From Clostridiaceae bacterium (GTDB lineage: Bacteria; Bacillota; Clostridia; Saccharofermentanales; UBA5734), in assembly GCA_012727965.1 (NCBI GenBank), contig JAAYFZ010000425.1, positions 1 to 18,425 of the forward strand: DNA of 18,425 nucleotides. The letters are read 5' to 3'. Position 1 is the stretch's first letter; every line of letters starts with the position of its first letter. The notes below the pieces were generated by a model. It was not told the DNA's origin. It saw only the letters and a program-made list of their open reading frames with translations, and did no database searches. Both the position numbers and the translations under genes were made by a program. Positions 13,855-18,425 of the stretch are shown in pieces.

Positions 13855-14358
13855 ATGGCAAAAAGAGTATTAGTTGTTATGGGAAGTGATTCGGATTTCC
13901 CCGTAATGGAGGCCTGTTTCAGAATGTTACAGGATATGGGGCTGTCGTATGAAGCTATTGTTTGTTCTGCCCATAGAACACCTGATGCAGCAGCTGATCT
14001 AGCTAAAACTGCACAGGAAAAAGGTTTTGGTGTAGTTATTGCTGCTGCTGGCTTGGCAGCACATCTGCCGGGCGTAATTGCCGCTTATACTATTTTGCCA
14101 GTTATAGGTGTGCCTATAAGAGGCGGCGCCTTGAATGGCCAGGATGCGTTGTACTCGATCGTCCAGATGCCTGCAGGCATACCTGTAGCAACTGTTGCAA
14201 TCGATGGAGCTGCCAATGCTGCTATTCTTGCTGCTCAGATTCTCGCCGGCGCTGATGATTCGCTAGCAGAGAGACTCAAGAATTATAAGGATAATCTGGC
14301 GGCTGCTGTCGCGGCCCGCAATGAGAGACTGCAGAATAAACTCAGCGAATTACGCTGA
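13855..14358 (+). CDS. purE: N5-carboxyaminoimidazole ribonucleotide mutase
   Basis: The 167-residue protein matches class I PurE, which moves the carboxylate of N5-CAIR to give CAIR in purine synthesis. It shows MGSDSDFPVM (9-18), CSAHRTPD (37-44, with catalytic-type H40), AAGLAAHLPGVIAAYTILPVIGVP split over 64-87, and NGQDALYSIVQMPAGIPVATVAI, again over a continuous conserved block. GGAGG (13844-13848) is 6 bases from ATG 13855. The in-frame ATG at 13849 touches the ribosome site and is unlikely. Class I PurE normally needs PurK, which is not in the window. It is the first gene of the purine operon. Confidence 0.96.
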   Translation: MAKRVLVVMGSDSDFPVMEACFRMLQDMGLSYEAIVCSAHRTPDAAADLAKTAQEKGFGVVIAAAGLAAHLPGVIAAYTILPVIGVPIRGGALNGQDALYSIVQMPAGIPVATVAIDGAANAAILAAQILAGADDSLAERLKNYKDNLAAAVAARNERLQNKLSELR

Positions 14359-14443
14359 TATATTTACATGCAGCCACTAAAAACAGATCAGACGCGGTTA
14401 ATTACCGCTGAAGATAAATAATTGAATAACAAAGGAGAACATT

Positions 14444-15916
14444 ATGTTTCATGATGAATGCGGTGTGTTTGCCGCGCTGGATGTCAGCGGTCGCCGTATG
14501 GATGCTTCGAGGCTAGCCTGGTATGGGCTGTTTGCTCTGCAGCATCGCGGTCAGGACAGTGCAGGTATTGCTGTTAATAACAGCGGTACTATTATGTGTC
14601 AGCGCAGCCAGGGCCTTCTGGTAGAGGGTTTCGATGAGGTTGTACTGAATATGATGCAGGGGCATGCCGCGATCGGCCATGTCCGCTATCCCTCCCAGGG
14701 TGATCCTGGAATTGAAAATGCCCAGCCAATGCTGATCAAGTATCGGGCAGGGCAGATGGCCCTTGCAATGAATGGTTCTCTTAACAATAGTGAAGAGCTG
14801 CGCCTGGATCTACAGGAAAAGGGTGCGATTTTCCAGACAAGTTCGGATGCCGAGGTCATGCTTTCACTGCTGGCCAGAAATAGAATAGTAACCGATAATA
14901 TTGAAGATTCTGTCAAAATGATGATAGACAGTATCCGCGGTGCTTACTCGGTTGTTATGATGACCCCGGGAAAAGTTCTCGGTTTCCGTGATCCTAACGG
15001 TATCCGGCCTCTATGTCTTGGCAGGCTGGATGATATATATATTCTTGCGTCAGAGAGCTGTGCCATCGATTCAGTCGGTGGTGAGTTTATCAGAGATGTA
15101 AAACCAGGTGAGCTTATAAGTATATCTGCCTCAGGTATAAACAGTATTATGACTGTTAGTCCCGAGGATATGAAGCCCGGACCCAATGCCGGCAAACTTT
15201 GCTTATTTGAATTCGTCTATTTCGCAAGACCTGACAGCACTATCGATGGTTCCAATGTCTATGCAGCCAGAGATAAGGCTGGAAGACTTCTGGCCAGACA
15301 GGCTCCCTGTGAAGCTGATTTGGTGATTGGTGCTCCTGATTCCGGATTGGCTGCTGCTATCGGCTATGCTGCTGAAGCGGGTATACCTTATGGACAGGGC
15401 CTTTTGAAAAACAGATATGTCGGCAGAACATTTATCCAACCGACACAGCTCCAGCGCGAGCTGACTGTTGCTATGAAATTCGCGGCCCTTACAGAAGCGG
15501 TAAAAGGCAAGCGGATCGTCATGATCGATGATTCGATCGTGCGCGGGACTACGACCAGACATATCATCCGTCTACTTAAAAAAGCAGGTGCGCTTGAGGT
15601 CCATCTAAGAATAGCCTCGCCGCCGGTTTTCTATCCATGTTTTTATGGTGTCGATACACCGTCTCAAAATGAATTGTCTGCTTGTAACATGAATCAGGAA
15701 GAGATCCGGGAAATGATTGATGCCGATTCTCTGGCATTTTTGAGTCTTGAAGGTCTTAAGGCGTCGACATCAGGACTCAAATGTGGTCATTGCACAGGTT
15801 GTTTCAATGGTGTATTCCCAGCAGGTGTTCCTCATAATCAGGAGAGCGTGCTGAGAAAAATCAATCAGGATGACTTCTTCAATAGCAATTCGGCAGGAGC
15901 AGACAAAAATGTTTAG
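14444..15916 (+). CDS. purF: Amidophosphoribosyltransferase (iron-sulfur type)
   Basis: PurF makes phosphoribosylamine from PRPP and glutamine, the first committed step of purine synthesis. The 490-residue protein has a short propeptide (MFHDE) before C6, the glutaminase nucleophile, then LQHRGQDSAG (32-41), R81 and D135 (SSDAEV) of the glutaminase domain. The PRPP loop VMIDDSIVRGTTTR is at 359-372. Cysteines C253, C399, C450 and C453 match the four ligands of the Bacillus-type [4Fe-4S] cluster, which makes the enzyme oxygen-sensitive; C447 is extra. Two usually well-kept glutaminase stretches differ: RYPSQGD where RYSTAG is common, and MNGSLNN where HNGNL-x-N is common. GGAG (14434-14437) is 6 bases from the start. 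The gene follows purE after 85 bases, with no purC between. Confidence 0.96.
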   Translation: MFHDECGVFAALDVSGRRMDASRLAWYGLFALQHRGQDSAGIAVNNSGTIMCQRSQGLLVEGFDEVVLNMMQGHAAIGHVRYPSQGDPGIENAQPMLIKYRAGQMALAMNGSLNNSEELRLDLQEKGAIFQTSSDAEVMLSLLARNRIVTDNIEDSVKMMIDSIRGAYSVVMMTPGKVLGFRDPNGIRPLCLGRLDDIYILASESCAIDSVGGEFIRDVKPGELISISASGINSIMTVSPEDMKPGPNAGKLCLFEFVYFARPDSTIDGSNVYAARDKAGRLLARQAPCEADLVIGAPDSGLAAAIGYAAEAGIPYGQGLLKNRYVGRTFIQPTQLQRELTVAMKFAALTEAVKGKRIVMIDDSIVRGTTTRHIIRLLKKAGALEVHLRIASPPVFYPCFYGVDTPSQNELSACNMNQEEIREMIDADSLAFLSLEGLKASTSGLKCGHCTGCFNGVFPAGVPHNQESVLRKINQDDFFNSNSAGADKNV

Positions 15917-16550
15917 GTTAGCTGTTTTTGTTTCTGGAGGAGGGACTAATCTGCAGGCATTGCTTGACAGGATAGCCGATGGGACTCTTGAGAATATCTC
16001 AATTGATCTGGTTATAGCTTCAAAACCAGGCACAAGGGCTCAGCAACGCGCAGAGCAGGCAGGAATTGAATTTTTTGTTATGGAGCGTTCGCGATATGAA
16101 TCTACAGAGGCCTTCGATCAGGCTCTGACTGATCTGCTCGCTGACAGACCGGTTGATCTGATAGTTCTTGCCGGTTTTATGTGTCTTCTTGGTCCCCAAT
16201 TAGTACAAGCATATCGCAATCGCATTATAAATATTCATCCATCACTGATTCCAGCTTTTTGCGGACATGGTCTTTATGGCATCAGGCCGCATCAGGCAGC
16301 TCTTGAATATGGTGTCAAATTGAGCGGTGCTACTGTTCATTTCGTCGATGAACAATATGATACCGGTCCTATTTTGCTGCAGAAGAGTGTGATCGTCAGA
16401 AATGATGATACGGCAGAGCTTCTGCAGAAGAGAGTGATGGAAGAAGCTGAGCAGATCATACTGCCGCAGGCAGTCAGAATGATAGCAGCCGGCCAAGTTA
16501 GAATAGAAGGCAGGCGGACAGTGATTTTGGAGGAAAATGAGAATGATTAA
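15909..16550 (+). CDS. purN: Phosphoribosylglycinamide formyltransferase
   Basis: PurN transfers a formyl group from 10-formyltetrahydrofolate to GAR. The 213-residue protein starts MFRLAVFVSGGGTNLQALL (the glycine-rich GGGTN binds the ribonucleotide phosphate) and carries the catalytic set N108, H110 and D151 in INIHPSLIP and EQYDTGPI. The loop after HPSLIP reads AFCGHGLYGIRPHQ, a variant I associate with clostridial PurN. I chose ATG 15909, with AGGAG (15895-15899) 9 bases upstream; it overlaps the purF stop by eight bases. A longer in-frame opening from 15870 lies inside purF and is not supported. In many clostridial operons purM sits between purF and purN; here the two genes overlap, so purM is not in this operon position. 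Confidence 0.95.
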   Translation: MFRLAVFVSGGGTNLQALLDRIADGTLENISIDLVIASKPGTRAQQRAEQAGIEFFVMERSRYESTEAFDQALTDLLADRPVDLIVLAGFMCLLGPQLVQAYRNRIINIHPSLIPAFCGHGLYGIRPHQAALEYGVKLSGATVHFVDEQYDTGPILLQKSVIVRNDDTAELLQKRVMEEAEQIILPQAVRMIAAGQVRIEGRRTVILEENEND

Positions 16551-18093
16551 GCGTGCATTATTAAGCGTATCGGACAAAGCCGGACTTGCTGATCTGGCTA
16601 GAGCACTTCATGATCTTGGTATAGAGCTTATATCTACAGGCGGAACGGCTTCTGCAATAGCTGCTGCCGGACTGCCGGTTAAGTCCGTTTCGGACATCAC
16701 CGGTTTCCCTGAATGTCTGGACGGAAGAGTCAAGACACTTCATCCAAGAATACATGGTGGCATCCTGGCAATTAGAGATAATGCTGAGCATATGAATAAG
16801 CTTGCAGAACTTGAAATCGAGACGATCGACCTGATCGTAATCAATTTGTATCCTTTCAAAGCAACTATTCAGAAGCCTGGAGTTAGTTTCGAAGAGTGTA
16901 TAGAAAATATAGATATTGGTGGTCCGAGCATGCTCAGAGCAGCTGCCAAAAACCATAATGATGTTACTGTTTTGACTGATCCTTCTGACTATGAGCGCGT
17001 CATCGATGAAATCAAAACTAATGGCGATACAACTCAGGAAACCAGATTCTATCTGGCCCGCAAGGTTTTTGAGCAAACTGCTGCTTATGATGCTCTAATC
17101 GCTTCATATTTCCTGCGCCAGAGCCCAGCCGCCATAGCCGGACTGCCTCATCAACTGACAGTTACCTATGACAAGGTAAGCGAACTACGCTATGGCGAGA
17201 ATCCTCATCAGCGTGCCACCTTCTACCAGGAGAGCCTGCCAGCAGTCGGATCGCTAACACAGGCCAAACAGCTGTCAGGAAAAGAGCTTTCTTACAATAA
17301 TATCGCTGATACAGATTCGGCTATAGCTCTGCTTAAGGAGTTTACTGAACCGACTGTTGTTGCGATCAAGCATGCCAATCCCTGCGGTGTCGGCAGTGCA
17401 GACGATCTGCTTAGTGCCTGGCGCAAAGCCTATGAGGCTGACAATGTATCTATTTATGGCGGAATTGTCGCTCTAAACAGACCAGTTACACTAGAAGTAG
17501 CCGAGGAAATGAAGCCGGTATTCCTCGAAGTTATCGTAGCTCCATCTTACGACAATGATGCGCTTGAACTCCTGAGCAGCAAGAAAAACCTGCGTTTGCT
17601 CGAGCTGCCGGAAGTCGCACAGCCGATGGCTGAGGGTTCGATCATGCTCAAACAAGTCTATGGTGGACTGCTGATTCAGGATCAGGACACAACCGTTCTA
17701 AATAGCGATGAGATCGGTATCCCGACTGTTGCCAAGCCTGACGAGGTCATGCAGGCGGACCTGGTATTCGCAATGAAAGTGGTAAAACATGTCAAATCGA
17801 ATGCGATCGTACTGGTAAAAGACCAGCAGACTGTTGGTATAGGTCCAGGTCAGCCTAATCGAATTACATCGGCACAGATCGCGATCAAAAACGCTGGTGA
17901 AAAAGCCGCGGGCTCAATACTTGGATCTGATGCTTTCTTCCCATTTGCAGATACGGTTGAAGCGGCAGCGGAGGCTGGTATCGCAGCAATCATTCAGCCC
18001 GGCGGATCTATTCGTGATCAGGAATCGATAGAAGCGTGCGATAAGCACGGTATAACTATGTTGATGACAGGAATCAGGCATTTCCGCCATTGA
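16543..18093 (+). CDS. purH: Bifunctional AICAR formyltransferase / IMP cyclohydrolase
   Basis: PurH carries out the last two steps to IMP. The 516-residue protein has an N-terminal MGS-like cyclohydrolase domain beginning MIKRALLSVSDKAGL, with STGGT (31-35) and GRVKTLHPRIHGGIL (61-75). The C-terminal AICAR formyltransferase domain includes LRYGENPHQ and the catalytic KHANPCG (276-282, K276 and H277). ATG 16543 fits the family start MIKRALISVSDK. The in-frame ATG at 16537 is only three bases from GGAGG (16529-16533), whereas 16543 is at nine. The start overlaps the purN stop by eight bases. Length and motifs are complete. Confidence 0.97.
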   Translation: MIKRALLSVSDKAGLADLARALHDLGIELISTGGTASAIAAAGLPVKSVSDITGFPECLDGRVKTLHPRIHGGILAIRDNAEHMNKLAELEIETIDLIVINLYPFKATIQKPGVSFEECIENIDIGGPSMLRAAAKNHNDVTVLTDPSDYERVIDEIKTNGDTTQETRFYLARKVFEQTAAYDALIASYFLRQSPAAIAGLPHQLTVTYDKVSELRYGENPHQRATFYQESLPAVGSLTQAKQLSGKELSYNNIADTDSAIALLKEFTEPTVVAIKHANPCGVGSADDLLSAWRKAYEADNVSIYGGIVALNRPVTLEVAEEMKPVFLEVIVAPSYDNDALELLSSKKNLRLLELPEVAQPMAEGSIMLKQVYGGLLIQDQDTTVLNSDEIGIPTVAKPDEVMQADLVFAMKVVKHVKSNAIVLVKDQQTVGIGPGQPNRITSAQIAIKNAGEKAAGSILGSDAFFPFADTVEAAAEAGIAAIIQPGGSIRDQESIEACDKHGITMLMTGIRHFRH

Positions 18094-18134
18094 TTGCGAA
18101 AATCAGCGAATAATAATTATGTTAGGAAGGAGAG

Positions 18135-18162
18135 GCTGTCTGTTTCTCAAGAAGCAGACAGC
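18135..18162 (+). promoter_or_regulatory. Hairpin between a Shine-Dalgarno run and the purD start
   Basis: GCTGTCTGTTTC pairs with GAAGCAGACAGC around TCAA, giving 12 pairs with one G-T. A strong purine run AGGAAGGAG (18124-18132) ends two bases before the stem, and the purD ATG comes 13 bases after it. No T-run follows, so it is not a normal terminator. Folding would bring the ribosome site to about 15 bases from the start codon. Confidence 0.6.
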
Positions 18163-18175
18163 TTGACTGCTTATA

Positions 18176-18425
18176 ATGAAAATTCTAGTGGTAGGCGGCG
18201 GCGGTCGCGAGCATGCGATCGTCTGGAAACTCGCCCACAGCAGCAGAGTGAGCAAAATCTATTGTGCTCCTGGCAATGGTGGTACAGCTGAAATTGCTGA
18301 GAATATCCCGGCAAAAGCCACCGATATGGAGGCTGTAAGGGATTTTGCTCTTCGCGAGAAAATTGATCTGGTGTTTGTAGCTCCTGATGATCCGCTGGCT
18401 ATGGGCATGGTTGATTACCTGGAAG
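18176..18425 (+). CDS. purD: Phosphoribosylamine-glycine ligase (3' end outside window)
   Basis: PurD joins phosphoribosylamine and glycine with ATP to make GAR. Only the first 83 codons are present; the frame is open to the window end. The start reads MKILVVGGGGREHAIVWKLA, the classical PurD N-terminus with its glycine-rich loop, followed by IYCAPGNGGTAEIAEN and IDLVFVAPDDPLAMGMVDYLE. In the last part many relatives read GPE-x-PL; here APDDPL is seen. ATG 18176 is fixed by the family start but has no ribosome site directly before it; the only strong one lies 43 bases upstream behind a hairpin. An in-frame 15-codon frame from ATG 18119 ends at TGA 18164-18166, nine bases before this start. 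The gene follows purH after 82 bases. Confidence 0.93.
   Translation, partial: MKILVVGGGGREHAIVWKLAHSSRVSKIYCAPGNGGTAEIAENIPAKATDMEAVRDFALREKIDLVFVAPDDPLAMGMVDYLE

Noticed and set aside
16561..17076. Minus-strand open frame of 171 codons
   Set aside because: It lies wholly inside purH on the opposite strand; purH is complete and well conserved there.
18094..18291. Plus-strand open frame from TTG 18094
   Set aside because: It runs out of frame into purD, has a TTG start with no ribosome site, and its sequence is arginine-rich noise from the purD glycine loop region.

Overview
The window looks like a chromosomal stretch from an anaerobic low-to-mid GC Gram-positive bacterium of the Clostridia type. 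The pointers are strong GGAGG ribosome binding sites, a long glutamine synthetase of the kind known from clostridia, an [FeFe]-hydrogenase-like protein embedded in a DRTGG/HATPase/PHP cluster, an HndB-type protein, and a purine operon with an iron-sulfur PurF. I see no insertion sequence, phage gene, CRISPR array, tRNA or rRNA.

Layout. (1) 1-1776: the 3' part of an ACT-domain protein (PheB/UPF0735 type) followed by homoserine dehydrogenase, closed by a bidirectional hairpin terminator. (2) 1804-4098, minus strand: a 637-residue glutamine synthetase and, upstream of it, a separate 58-residue zinc-ribbon protein with its own terminator. (3) 4225-8686, plus strand: a redox-sensing or regulatory cluster of DRTGG protein, RsbW-like ATPase, HydS-like hydrogenase, second DRTGG protein, PHP phosphoesterase, second HATPase protein and HndB-like protein. 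(4) 8687-10862: a structured intergenic element, a six-helix membrane protein of unknown role, and an NAD(P)-dependent malic enzyme. (5) 10872-13744: an Lrp/AsnC regulator, a class I aminotransferase and release factor 2, overlapping end to end behind one good promoter. (6) 13791-18425: purE-purF-purN-purH-purD (purD cut by the window end), without purC or purM in between.

How the parts work together. Region 1 feeds the aspartate pathway to threonine/methionine, and region 2 assimilates ammonia. Region 3 is the most unusual. Its hydrogenase-like protein keeps all four H-cluster cysteines but has alanine where catalytic enzymes have the proton-shuttling cysteine. It sits among nucleotide-binding and kinase-like partners and not among catalytic hydrogenase subunits, so a sensor of H2 or redox state is the most reasonable reading (inference). 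The RsbW-like ATPase gene has no ATG, GTG or TTG start in frame at its expected N-terminus: it either starts at CTG 4722 or carries a one-base shift just after an ATGA overlap. Several dyads sit on or next to promoter-like sequences in this region. Region 6 makes IMP from PRPP, but the PurC and PurM steps must be encoded elsewhere.
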